Below are positions 54,039 through 64,000 of a DNA stretch of 64,000 nt, piece after piece (position 1 is the stretch's first letter; every line of letters starts with the position of its first letter). Source of the stretch: Riptortus pedestris (Eukaryota > Arthropoda > Insecta > Hemiptera > Alydidae); NCBI GenBank assembly GCA_019009955.1, contig CM032232.1, positions 57,873,501-57,937,500 on the forward strand. Direction: 5' to 3'. The notes below the pieces were generated by a model. The model worked only from the letters and a program-made list of their open reading frames with translations, was not told the DNA's origin and did no database searches. The position numbers were made by a program, and so were the translations under genes.

Positions 54039-54892
54039 CTTGAATTCTCTTTGATTTGAAGAGGCGAACAGAGTTAAACCGTGTGGTAAAAATAATAACT
54101 CAGATTCAATTTATAGCGGACTATTTCCATAAAATGCTTGAGGGGTGTGTAGGTAGGGTGTAATGGGTTTTATAAAAGGGCCGATTGTTGTGACAGGTTC
54201 ATTCCCTTGGCCGCCATCTTTCCACGGCCATGCCTTCATTAATATTTCCCTAAATAGATTTCATTCACAACAACTCACACACCAGTAATTGACCTACCAC
54301 ACCCCCCCCCCCACCAGTAAAAACAATTACTTACTCTTTGTACTTTTCAACTCGTGAAAAACATTTCATAATAAAATATATCTCTTTCATATCTATATAA
54401 CTCTAATGTTTGTCTGATATTCTTTTAAAATTTGGCGTGAATAATTTTTTTCACATTTCAGATCATTCTAACAACATGGGCTTCAAAATTGTAAAGAACA
54501 AATTACGTTTAGAATGTATTTATAAGTCCTAATACGTTTCATAAATTTATGAATTTCAAAATTCTACCTTAGAACTTCAGTTAACCAAATGAAATTTAGC
54601 TACATACATAGTTTTAAAAAGAAAATGTGAAATAAAGCTTTCAAAAAATGTGACCAATAAACTGCGAGACAAGGAGGCTGACCATACTGTACCTCCAGAA
54701 ATTGGGCAGCTTATTTTGTTTGGTTGTTTATATATTACTATTCAAAAAACTCTAGCCGTGCACTTTAATAGTTGATTTTGATCAGCAACATTTGAAAGTT
54801 AATGAAAATCAACTGATATTAAGGAATTTTATCCTAAATGGAAAATATGTAAGGAAATTTGAAGGTTTGGTATCATGTAGGTATCACATGTT
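54039..54892. other. No gene seen
   Basis: Unassigned, AT-rich, with poly-C at 54303-54312. Confidence 0.4.
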
Positions 54893-54990
54893 TTTTTTTC
54901 TCCTCAAAGTAACCCTAGGATGAGTAATTTTTTGAATACATGCTCCATTGCCACATGGCATATTACATGTATGATTATGTTTAAATACAT
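54893..54990 (+). repeat. Short conserved repeat, copy 2
   Basis: TTTTTTTCTCCTCAAAGTAA, CCCTAGGATGAGTAATTTTT, GCTCCATTGCCACATGGCAT, ATGTATGATTATGTTTAAAT. Lies immediately before an HLE 5' end. Confidence 0.7.
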
Positions 54991-55125
54991 TTTAGCAGAT
55001 TTCCCTTGAGGGAAATCAGCTATTGAGGTCGTACTCATGACGCGATTTTCGAAATTTTTCTACAAATGTCCATCGATCCTACCCAGAAGATGACGAAAAT
55101 CCGGTCCGTTCAAAACTGTATATAC

Positions 55126-55177
<52 letters not shown>

Positions 55178-55673
55178 CTGTTACCGCTCTAGCGGTCTCA
55201 ATATTTGCCTTGATATATAATCGTATAATATATAATACCAAACTTGATATATAATCGTTTTATTCTAAAAGATAGATCAAGTTGTTCGTTACGGCTGAAA
55301 TCGGATCAGGGGGGGGGTGGGGGGGGGGGTTTAGGGGGGGAGAATTTCAAAAATTCTTAATATCTCCGTTATTATGCGTCGGATCGAAAAATTGTATAGA
55401 ACCAATCTTATTGCAAATGTAATGTTCTATAAATGTTATGTACATTTTTTCACTATCTTGGTTATTAACTGAGATATTTGCATTTTTTAGTTTTCGGTCT
55501 TGGGTAAAGCCCCATTCCTACTCATCTCGTATTGACAATATTCTATTATGATATGAAGCACTTCAATACCAAATATTGTCTCATTTAACTTTTAAGTTTT
55601 TAGATAAATGAAAATACGTGGAGCACGTGGGAAATCTGCTTAGTTAACGCAGACCCTGCGTGGCGGACTTTTT
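54991..55673 (+). mobile_element. HLE copy, best full-length example
   Basis: TTTAGCAGATTTCCC and palindrome GATTTCCCTTGAGGGAAATC at the start; CATGACGCGATTTTCGAAAT; CCATCGATCCTACCCAGAAG; (TA)n 55125-55172; TTTGTCTGTTACCGCTCTAG; body with TTAATATCTCCGTTATTATG and TTATTAACTGAGATATTTGC (an internal inverted pair); CACGTGGGAAATCTGCTTAG; hairpin AACGCAGACCCTGCGT; GGCGGACTTTTT. 683 bp. Flanks show no clear target duplication, as expected for Helentrons. Confidence 0.93.
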
Positions 55674-56340
55674 ATTTTACAATAACCCTTTAATCAACAA
55701 TATACTCAAATATAATATAAAAAAATAATAGTAATAAAATAAAATATAAAAATAAGTAAGATAATTACAAATAAAATTAATAAATGAAATGAGAAAAATA
55801 AATAAAATAAGAATAAACAAAAATCAATTAAAGTTAAACTCAACCGATGTATAATTTGCGAGTCGATGTAAGGTAAATATATTGAATTATAATTCCCAAT
55901 CCTCACAATCAACTTTACATTCTAATGTATTATTGCTACGTCCATATCTATACTTTTGATAAACTTTATAAGTTCTTTATCATATTTGTTAAACATAATA
56001 TGAGGTGGTTCTGGCCAATTGCCTCCTTTTAAAATTATGGCCATTATTAAATTTTATCTATTTTGATTAAATGTTGAACAGTCATAAAGTATATGTAAAA
56101 ACTTTTGTGTTGTCTGTGAGTCGCAGGTACATTTGTCATTGTCTTGAATTTCAAATCTTGTTAAATAATGCCATGTCTGTCCATGTTCCGTTAGACATTG
56201 TGTGCATTTTTGATGGTGACTCTTAATTGTGCTGTATGTTCATGATATCTTTTCATACACCTCACTCGAGATGATAGCTGAATAGAACCATTATAAAAGT
56301 TATTTCTTGTGACAGCTGATACACAGGGCGGTTTACCGCT
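55674..56340 (-). mobile_element. LINE remnant (I/R1/jockey superfamily)
   Basis: Minus-strand copy with an A-rich 3' side (55690-55830, low coordinates) and coding remnants at 55925-56250. It abuts an HLE 3' terminus at 55673. Inner limit approximate. Confidence 0.65.
56054..56245 (-). pseudogene. LINE ORF2 C-terminal remnant
   Basis: Open without a start codon; stop at 56054. Contains CTQCLTEHGQTWHYLTRF, then DKCTCDSQTTQKFLHILYDC, then R. This is the common tail of I/R1/jockey ORF2 proteins: tQ-x-LTxHG...YLxRF, then CxC...H-x3-C knuckle, then R. After the stop another short segment with GGNWPEPP (about 56010) matches the end of the same protein, so a premature stop breaks it. An upstream frameshift is likely near 56206. 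Confidence 0.75.
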
Positions 56341-56594
56341 GTATTAAATAACGCCGAGAAAGCAACAAAAAAAAAAACGAAAAAAGTAATACGACCTTGC
56401 TTGACCCCTCACATCCTTGTTTCATATTACTTAAATTAAATATGAGACTTTACCACAATGTCATGGGGCGAATGAGATCAGGGATAACCGTGGAAAAATT
56501 TTAAAAGTGTGTTACGAAAGGCGGCTCCATAGTTGTTAGGTTTTGGAGTGCTAGGACCCTTGTAGTCCGTTTTTTCAGTATTTCGCAAAACTCA
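56341..56594. other. No gene seen
   Basis: Unassigned; includes an A-rich run at 56368-56381. Confidence 0.35.
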
Positions 56595-57425
56595 AAAAGT
56601 CCGTCACACAGGAGTCGTAATCTCAGCAGATTTCCCTGGGACTGGCATGGCATTCCACTGATCATTACTCTCCATAATCGTAAAATTTCTAAGTAAATCA
56701 TGATGAAGAAATGGGTTAACAATAGGCCGAAAACAATATAGTACGAATAACTCGGTAAATATTAAAGCTGAGACAAATGTATAGAACAAAAATTGTAGAA
56801 TATGAATAGTTTAACAAGATAGTACAATATTTTTCGATACGATTCATAACAGAGGAGATATTTTGAATTTTTGAATTCATCCACTCCTATCCCCCTTTTC
56901 CTGGTAAGATTTAAACCATTAGCAACTATGATCTTTTGTGTTGAATTCATTATGGTATAGATCAAATGCTCATTTTCGAGTAAAGAACGTAAACTATTAA
57001 TTGAAGATGACATCACACAACGTATTAGAATTTATCTCAAAAATTAAAAGCACAATGTAAACAATATTTGGAGTTTAATCGCTGAATGAAGCGGTTCATG
57101 ATATGACAGCAGTTCGCTAATTTGAGATCAGTAGGATTGGAGGTTTATTCAAAGCTGAAAATTGAAGCATGCAAATATCTCGGTTAATATCCACAATAGA
57201 TAAAATACGTTTATAGGACAGTAAATTAGTAAAATGTTTGGTTCTAAAAATGTTTCTATCCGACTTAGAATTTCGAATTTTCGAAATTCCATGTTTTAAT
57301 CCCCTCCCACTGGTCCTATGCCAGCCATTAATGTACTTAATCTTTAAAATTAAATAAAACGTATAGTTTGGTAACGATAAGTAAATAATTACGACCGGTA
57401 GAGCGTTACAGACAAATATATATTT
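56595..57425 (-). mobile_element. HLE copy, double body, 5' end lost
   Basis: AAAAGTCCGTCACACAGGAG, CAGCAGATTTCCCTGGGACT; two body blocks (GGAGATATTTTGAATTTTTG at 56855 and TAGAATTTCGAATTTTCG at 57268); ends GACCGGTAGAGCGTTACAGA, CAAATATATATTTATC. Confidence 0.8.
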
Positions 57426-57803
57426 ATCTTGATATTCTGTTTTACATGAAACGCTTAGAAGGTTCTTCAAACCTTGGTCGAGGGTATCATTATTGATACT
57501 TTAGGGATTATTTCCCACCATGTATTTTAACTTAAACTTTGACCAGTGATCTTATTATAGATCGACGGATCACGTTATGTTAATAATAGATTTTTTAATT
57601 TATATTATTAACATACACCTTTTAGGTTGTTGACTGTGTTAAAATATTTTAGTTATTTATCTGACTAGATGCAATTTGGATTGTTTTACTTAGTCGTGGA
57701 TTGTCATAGGGATTGATTTCAGTTTCTGTGTGCTTCAGCATCTCAATGTAATTGAGCAGCCCCACAAACTGTATATAGCTTTGTACAATAAATTGATTCT
57801 CTC
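57426..57803. other. No gene seen
   Basis: Unassigned AT-rich sequence. Confidence 0.35.
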
Positions 57804-57895
57804 GAGATCGGACCTCATTTTCGTCATATATTAGATAGGATCGATGGACATTTGAGGACATTTTTGGAAAATCGCGTACAACCTTTAGCTCAGTT
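57804..57895 (-). mobile_element. HLE 5'-side fragment
   Basis: GATCGGACCTCATTTTCGTC, GGATCGATGGACATTTGAGG, GGAAAATCGCGTACAACC. The palindrome is lost. Confidence 0.7.
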
Positions 57896-58340
57896 TCATT
57901 ATAGGTAACTGTTAAAACGACTAGTCTTAGAATGTTAAAATTTCATATTTAGGATGTAGTGACTTCTAGTTAGGGCTCCCTAATTAAAAGAAGAATTTAG
58001 AAGGGTGAAAATAAAAATTGCAAATTTCTACGAACCTATAAGGGGTACAAAAGATTTTAGTAAGACCAGAGTGGTTTGTCATGAAAAAGAGCTCTAAATA
58101 ACGTTCATGACATTTTTGATCCGATGCATTAGAAGAGAGATATCGTATATTACTTTCAAAAGAAATCATATTAAACGAAGTGCTTCAAAACATTTTGTTT
58201 ATTTAATTTAATAGGATTGCAATGAAGCCATGAGGTGCCCATATCAAAATTTGATATCCTGTCTTCAAATAATCGTTATGATATCAGTAAAGGTTTCAAA
58301 AATACATGAATTCAACTACAGAATTTTTAATGTCTGTTTT
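57896..58340. other. No gene; faint HLE words
   Basis: TTTTGATCCGATGCATTAGA near 58112 resembles the body. Otherwise unassigned. Confidence 0.35.
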
Positions 58341-59113
58341 AGGAATTTCTCTAAAGGTAAATAAACTGTTGTGGCTGTACTCACGACGCGATTACCGAAA
58401 AATGAAATTGTTTATTATTATTTTCGTCCACTTTATGCTACTATGGCTAATCGGGACGGGCTATCTACAGGTTACCACCCTTTTCTAACCAGGGTAGGCT
58501 TAAGGAGTTTATTTAATGACTCCGTCACTAAATAAATTTCTACTTCCCAAGGCGGGAATCGAACCCGCCACTCTAGGTCTACCACGCGAGATTAAGACCA
58601 ACGCCTTAACTCGCACGGCCAACCTGAGCCCCCGAATAATGTTTTAAATGCACATCTATAGGTAGGATATGACAAAAATGAGTTCCATTCAAAATTATAT
58701 TATGATATATACGAGTATACTCGTCCTATCGCTCTAGCGGTTGTGATTCTTGTTTGTTCGTTGCCAAACTCGAAATTTAAGAGTTTCATGTGAAACTCAA
58801 GATTAAATTCTTTAATGGCTGAAATCTAACTCATGGGAGGGGGAAATTTCGAATAATCGAAATTTCTCCGCTATTATGAGCCGTAACGAAAAGTGTTATA
58901 GAACCAATTTTATTGCAAATTAAAAGTCCCATAAATGATGTTATATAATGTTTTTCCTTATCTGTAATATCACGGGAATTATTGGTATTTTGAGCCGTCA
59001 GTAAACCCCCACTTGTACTCATAGAGAATAGATTGTGAGATGAGATCATCAGTATGCCATTGCAAAGTGAGGGAAATCTGCTTTGTTTACACAGTTTCTG
59101 TATGACGGAGTTT
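58341..59113 (+). mobile_element. HLE copy with SINE inside
   Basis: GAATTTCTCTAAAGGTAAAT, GTGGCTGTACTCACGACGCG, SINE, then ATGCACATCTATAGGTAGGA, short TA stretch, CTATCGCTCTAGCGGTTGTG, body, GAGGGAAATCTGCTTTGTTT, ACACAGTTTCTGTATGACGG. Confidence 0.8.
58411..58633 (-). mobile_element. tRNA-derived SINE, copy 8
   Basis: Best-preserved head: on the minus strand GGGGGCTCAGGTTGGCCGTG, CGAGTTAAGGCGTTGGTCTT (A-box region), AATCTCGCGTGGTAGACC, then GGCGGGTTCGATTCCCGCC (B box, consensus-like). Tail TTTATTATTATTTTCGTCC. Flanks CCGAAAAATG and CCGAATAATG form an imperfect 10-bp duplication. The long variable-arm-like stretch suggests a class II (Leu/Ser-type) tRNA ancestor; that is inference. Confidence 0.92.
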
Positions 59114-59655
59114 CATAATTCACTCAAACAACTTCCCCAATAATGTGTTTTTCTCGGTTTTGTATGAACATTAAGACCTCAAGATGTATTATGGAAATAT
59201 GTTATATAACTGTATTATAATTAATTTTATACTGAGTCGAATAACGGCCTTTGATAGTTGTTACGTTGATAACTGTTATGTGGGTGCGTTTTCTGGCCGC
59301 GCCCAGCGTTTGCATCAGGCGAGAAGAATTTTTCTAGAAAGTGGCTAATATCACAGTAAATGTCAAACATAGTCACAAACGTTTTGAAGTTCAAACGCAT
59401 TGATAACTGAAACAATTCACTTATATTTTAACTCTCTTTCGTGCTAACTCTCATTGATATGCACAAGGGAAGTGTATGCCTCTCATAAAAATGATTCGTG
59501 GAACCCATAGTTTAAATATTGATTATTGCAATTTTACTGGGTAACCAAATTTCATGAACTAAAATATAAACATTAATATAATATTCAACAATTCCATGAA
59601 TCTTATGTTAATATTGCTCCGGCAACATGTTCCGTGTTAAATTAAAAGTACTACC
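59114..59655. other. No gene seen
   Basis: Unassigned. A GC-richer patch at 59280-59330 lies in an antisense 62-residue frame without recognised motifs. Confidence 0.35.
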
Positions 59656-60170
59656 TAAACTACCTGCATAAAACTAAGCAGATTTCCCACGAATATGATA
59701 CGATGATGATCTCATCTTAACATCTATTCTCTATTTCTGCCGCAGTAGGAAGCCTATGTAAAAATAATTAGAATTTTAAGTTCCAACTTTAACCCCCCCC
59801 CCCTTCTTTTCAATACCCGACTTCAGGAATTACCGAACTTGACCTCTAGTATGAAAAAGTAGAGGTGTAGTAAATCAAAATTAATTCCGTTATTATGCGC
59901 CTTATCAAAAAATTTAACATAACCAATCCTTTTGTTGTTCTATAAATGATTCCGTTTCTCCGATACTAAGCCAGGTAAGTTTATTTTTTTGTCTCCAGGC
60001 TTCAATAAATTCCCACTTTTACTTAGATATTAGACAATACATGACTATAACGGCTCATTTCAAGCTTAAATATTGTTTTCATTAGACTTTTACTATGTGA
60101 GATATATGTAAATATGTTCGACTCGACGTCATACTTTAACGTCTAAGTTACTTAAGAATGTTACTTAAAA
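59656..60170. mobile_element. Scrambled HLE pieces, both strands
   Basis: Reverse 3' end at 59665 (CATAAAACTAAGCAGATTTCCCACG), reverse body to about 59860, then forward body (AATTCCGTTATTATGCGCC, CTCCAGGCTTCAATAAATTC) to 60120. Junction near 59865. Poly-C at 59792-59802. Confidence 0.6.
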
Positions 60171-60177
60171 TGTATTT

Positions 60178-60275
60178 AAACATAATCATACATGTAAAAT
60201 GCCATGTGGCAATGAAACATGTATTCAAATAAATAACTACTCATAGGGTTACTATGCGGAGGGGAGAGAAAAAAC
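60178..60275 (-). repeat. Short conserved repeat, copy 3
   Basis: Reverse complement of the 54893 copy: ATTTAAACATAATCATACAT, ATGCCATGTGGCAATG, ACTACTCATAGGGTTAC. Confidence 0.7.
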
Positions 60276-60294
60276 AAACAAAAAAGTTACTTAA

Positions 60295-61385
60295 AAAAGG
60301 ATTAGTTAATGAATAATTATCTTAGATGCTCTAGAACACATGAAAATATGCTTGATGTGAAGTTAGCAGTTATAATTTATGTTACTTCATTAAAGGTTAG
60401 TTAATTAAATCACTGGCATAGCTACTCAAGTAATGCAGTCATCAATTAACATTGTAGTTAGTTATATAAGGGTTAGTAAATTAAATCATTAGCATAGCTA
60501 CTCTAGAGATACATGACAATTTGTTCCATCGTTTAAGAATGAAGTTACATAAATAAGGGTTAGTTAATAAATCATTAGCACAGCTCCCCTTGAAAAACAT
60601 GTAAATATGTTGCATGTGAGACCATCAATTAACATTTAAGTTATTTAAGTAAGGGTTAGTTAATTAAATCATTGGCATAGCTGCTCAAGAGGTAAAGTCA
60701 TCAATCAGCAATTAACCCAGTAGTGTAAAAGAAAATAATAACTACAAGTACTGGAAAATTTACTTTCGTGTTTATTTCTTTGAAGGGATAAAAGTTTCGT
60801 TGAATCCGTATTTACACTTCTCTCGAAATTGACTAATAAACAAACAAAAACATTACGTGTCCTGAGGGACACACCGGGCACTACTGGGTTAAGATACTTA
60901 AGGATAGGTTAGTTAATAAATCATTAACACAGATGCTTTAGAGACCCAGGAAAATATGTTCTATTTAACGTCATCAATTAACATTTATGTAACTTAAATA
61001 AGGGTAAGTTAATTAAATCATTAGCACAGCTCCCCTTGAAAAACATGTAAATATGTTGCATGTGAGGCCATTAATTAACATTTGTTATTTAATTAAAGGT
61101 TAGTTAATTAAATCATTGGCATAGCTCCTCAAAAGATACATTCATCAATTAACGATTGAGATACTTAAGGAAGGGTTAGTTAATAAATCAATAGCACAGA
61201 TGCTCTATAGCCCATGAACATATGTTCGATGTAACATCATCAATTAACATTTAAGTTACTTAAATAAGGGTTAGTTAATTAAATCATTTGAACAGCTGTT
61301 CAAGAGATTCGGTCATCAAATAAAATTTAAGATTCCCAAATAAGGGTCAGTTAAATAAATCATTAAAATAGCTGTTCTAGAGACA
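60295..61385. repeat. Satellite of alternating ~95/~77-bp units
   Basis: About eleven units, each with AAGGGTTAGTTAATTAAATC, ATTAGCACAGCT and CATCAATTAACATTTAAG. Starts near 60394, 60467, 60556, 60652, 60903, 61002, 61094, 61171, 61265 and 61344. Longer units carry AAATATGTTGCATGTGA; shorter ones lack it and carry CAAGAGAT. The two types largely alternate, so the higher-order unit is a dimer of about 172 bp. Interrupted by the MITE at 60712-60892. Confidence 0.85.
60712..60892. mobile_element. TTAA-flanked MITE (piggyBac type), 173 bp
   Basis: TTAA at 60712-60715 and 60889-60892 flank perfect 10-bp inverted ends CCCAGTAGTG and CACTACTGGG. An inner hairpin GTGTCCTGAGGGACAC lies near the right end. 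No coding capacity. TTAA plus a CCC start places it with piggyBac-mobilised MITEs, though its ends differ from those at 28770. Confidence 0.9.
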
Positions 61386-61925
61386 TTTTAAAGGATTCCC
61401 AATTTTCAGCCCCCCCCCCCCGCACCTTCTACATTCTCCAAGGGTCACCACGAGTTATCAGTGTAAACCGAGTGTCATAATGAAGTATCATTTATCAAAG
61501 AACGCTTTGATCTGGCGAACTTTGTATTCATTTAAAGCTTGAATTTCAAACCTCTTAGAACTTGAATGAAAACCACCTTATTTCATTCCGAGGAGGGATT
61601 TTACACCTTGCTGCTGAGGTATTAAATCTCACTTTAATATTTGTTTCGGTTCATTGCGGTGTTAAGCTTATTTAGAATTTGTTTTATCTCATTTAATTTC
61701 GTAGTAAACTCTAAATACATCTGTAGATTTCCTTGAAAGAACATTCATGAGTTTTGGATTAGAATATCCTTTTGAAACGTGGCTATTCGAAAAAATGAAA
61801 GCAATATGAATGGGGAGATTAAACCTTCTGCTCACACAGGAAAATTAATCATTTTACCACCTGTATCGTAAATAAAATATTATCATTTGCGATATAAAGG
61901 AGAGGAAGTTCAAAATAAAAGTTTT
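61386..61925. other. No gene seen
   Basis: Poly-C at 61410-61421; otherwise unassigned. Confidence 0.4.
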
Positions 61926-62949
61926 TACTAGATGTCCCTTAAGAGAAACCAGCTATTAAGGTTGTGATCATGCCGGGTTTTTTGATAAATATTGTTACGT
62001 TTTATTACCAAAATCAGTAATAAACGTTGTTTATAAGAGTTCCTTTGGATTGCACACACAAGTTTCACAGTTGTTATCACTGCACAGTTTATTTAACAAT
62101 GCACTATACTCTTGGTTAATTATTCTTAATTACTACTAACAGACTGCGCTGATAGCGTCACTGTTCTTGTTATTACACAGTCCAATAATTTACTCACTGT
62201 CACTGAAGTACAGAAAAACACGGCACTGCACTGTCCTTTACTTCGCGAAGTTAACTATCTTAAACACGACACTAAACTGTTACTTACAGTCACGGCACAA
62301 CACTGTTCATCACATAAAAACACTTTACCGCACTGCACTAAGTCACACTCTAGCACTGAACTGATGATCGCTTGAGGACAGCTGAGAACAAACTAAACTA
62401 TAGAGCGAGTTGCACATGTTTATATAGAGGAGCGGCAACATCAAAGGACGAAGGTCTCGAAGGTACTGGACTCTTTAGTCAGGAAAGATCCAGACACTGC
62501 CGGCGCCAACAATCCCTCAGTCGGCTCTATTCATCTTTTTCGTACCTCCCAAATACGCGGCTATCTCTGTTAATTTTTCATGTATTTAATTTTCGCAACA
62601 CCATGTTCAAATGCCCATCTACTCTACTCTGGAGATCTGGAGATGTCGGTCCAAAAAATATATACAAAGCTGCATTGGTTGGTTTGTTATCAAACTCTTG
62701 CAAACTAATAATTTTATTGCAATTCAGATGTTGTTCTATGTGTTTATTCTCTATCTCAAGTACTAACGGAGATATTGTTATTTTTTTAATTGTAAGCAAT
62801 TAGTTAATCCCCACTCCTACAGTTTTTGATTTTCAGTTCGAGAAACTGTGCCACTAAACATCTTATTTCCAGCTTCAATTCCAGATTACATAGCGTGTAC
62901 AGCACTTGGGACATGCTTAGTTTACGCACCCTCAGGGTGACGGGATTTT
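61926..62949 (+). mobile_element. HLE copy with LTR inside
   Basis: CTAGATGTCCCTTAAGAGAAACC, GCTATTAAGGTTGTGATCAT; LTR; TTCAAATGCCCATCTACTCT, GGAGATGTCGGTCC, short TATATA, a shortened body, TGCTTAGTTTACGCACCCTC, GGGTGACGGGATTTT. Confidence 0.75.
61993..62600 (-). mobile_element. Solo LTR, copy 4
   Basis: TGTTACGTTTTATTACC at the left, ATTTAATTTTCGCAACA at the right. ATAT precedes it (61989-61992); CCAT follows, so the right copy of the duplication has changed. Holds one unit of the motif expanded in copy 2. The 143-residue frame at 62372-62803 runs from LTR into HLE and is not a gene. Confidence 0.85.
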
Positions 62950-63153
62950 AATGTTCAACATAAAGTTACATCACCGCTCAATCAAAAAATGAGTAGATTC
63001 AGAAATACCTAAGAAACTATGACCAATGATTTAAAGAACGAAGGCTGGATTAATTTTCTCAAAGCCACTCCAGTTGTTTTTTTGTATGAGTCAGAGGTGT
63101 AAAAAAGTTGAGAACCTATGAGCTATAAGAAACTATCAATTTTCATTCTACTA
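62950..63153. other. No gene seen
   Basis: Short unassigned spacer. Confidence 0.35.
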
Positions 63154-63295
63154 TATTAGCAAACTTCCCTTAATATTGAAGTTGTTCTCATGACGTGACT
63201 TTTGAAATATTTCCTCAAATGCCCATCGACTCATTCAGGAGAAATTGTATATATACTTGTCTGTTACCACAATGCTTGTTTGATTCCTAACAAAG

Positions 63296-63343
<48 letters not shown>

Positions 63344-63998
63344 CGTTTTATGCAAAACTAAAGGTGTAGGTCATGAATGGCTGAAGACAGACTAGTGGAG
63401 GGGTGGGTTTAAAAGGGGGAATTTCGAAACTTCAAAATATCTCAGTTGTTATTGGTCGGATCGAAAAATTGTAGAGAATCAATATTATTTCAAATTAAAT
63501 ATTCTATAAATACTATTATATAAATTTATTCTGTGTCTTCAATATTAAGCGTGATATTTGGATTTTATTTTGTTTTCAGCCTTTACTAAACCCCCATTTC
63601 TACTCATATCACGTAAACTATACTCTCTTATAAAATGAGCTGCTAAATTTGAAGCTTTAATAAAAAACATTGTTTTCAACAGATATTTACTAGCAAATAT
63701 ATTGTGTTATGACGCCATCATTTAAGATTTTACTTTGTTAACTGGAAAATGTTTATTTGCTCAACACCATACTCGATATTTAGATGTTTCATTCAACATT
63801 AAAGATCATAATAGTTAATGGCTGAAATCAGACTTGCAATAGGGGGGTGAGGTTTTAAGAGAGGGGATTTGAGAATTCAAAATATCTCCGTTGTTGTACG
63901 TTGAGAAAGGGAATATGTGGTGAAATGAGATCACAAGTGTTTTATGCCAGCACGTGGGAAACTGCTTAGTTTACGCAGCCCCTTCATGATGTACTTTA
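63154..63998 (+). mobile_element. HLE copy, long form, at window end
   Basis: TTAGCAAACTTCCCTTAATA, TTGTTCTCATGACGTGAC; (TA)n 63299-63342; body; a second body start (CACCATACTCGATATTTAGA at 63766); ends CACGTGGGAAACTGCTTAGT, TTACGCAGCCCCTTCATGAT, GTACTTTATA. Confidence 0.85.
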
Positions 63999-64000
63999 TA

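Noticed and set aside
57117..57470. 117-residue minus-strand frame
   Set aside because: Lies mostly inside an HLE copy whose sequence is shared with dozens of non-coding copies.
58540..58633. Possible tRNA gene
   Set aside because: A and B boxes are present, but the sequence continues into the SINE linker and tail and recurs eight times with them; it is a SINE head.
62372..62803. 143-residue open frame
   Set aside because: Starts in a solo LTR, crosses its end and continues into HLE sequence; no domain features.

Overview
This window looks like intergenic or intronic DNA from a repeat-rich, AT-rich animal genome, most likely an insect or other arthropod. The reasons are the transposon mix (a Helentron-like non-autonomous family, tRNA-derived SINEs, Penelope-like, jockey/I-type LINE, piggyBac, mariner, pogo and hAT remnants), the many (TA)n tracts, and the lack of any long open reading frame. 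I found no intact host protein gene, rRNA gene or CRISPR array. Almost every open frame is a short frame inside a repeat. The species assignment is inference.

One repeat family dominates: about fifty whole or partial copies on both strands, here called HLE. In its forward direction it starts near TTTAGCAGATTTCCC with a palindrome, GATTTCCCTTAAGGGAAATC. It then has a block ending in a variable (TA)n tract next to TTTGTCTGTTACCGCTCTAG, and a longer body. It ends with GGGAAATCTGCT (the inverted repeat of the start), a hairpin ACGCAGCCCCTGCGT and the terminus GACGGACTTTT. Sub-terminal inverted repeats, a 3' hairpin, a central microsatellite and no obvious target duplication match the DINE-1/HINE plan of non-autonomous Helentrons.

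Layout. 1-744: 36-bp minisatellite. 1.4-2.7 kb: 5'-truncated jockey-like LINE with a 13-bp target duplication, inside another dispersed repeat. 2.7-19.3 kb: HLE copies with hairpin insertions. 19.5-20.3 kb: ~173-bp tandem repeat broken by a truncated SINE. 23.1-23.7 kb: foldback element with a small frame resembling a tyrosine-recombinase N-terminus. 27.9-28.6 kb: long palindrome and a Penelope-like 3' end. 28.77-30.03 kb: internally deleted piggyBac element with TTAA ends. 30.8-33.4 kb: two mariner-type elements. 37.9-41.1 kb: SINEs and a hAT-like MITE nested in HLE copies. 44.4-50.0 kb: three solo LTRs, a pogo-like end and a Penelope-like GIY-YIG fragment split by an LTR. 51.9-52.6 kb: ~235-bp tandem repeat. 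55.7-56.3 kb: second LINE remnant. 60.3-61.4 kb: satellite of alternating ~95/~77-bp units interrupted by a 173-bp TTAA MITE. 62-64 kb: a fourth solo LTR and more HLE.

The genes here do not form a pathway. What can be read is a nesting history: HLE copies are the old substrate, and LTRs, SINEs, hAT, mariner and foldback elements inserted into them, often in the (TA)n tract. All boundaries were read by eye, without alignment software.
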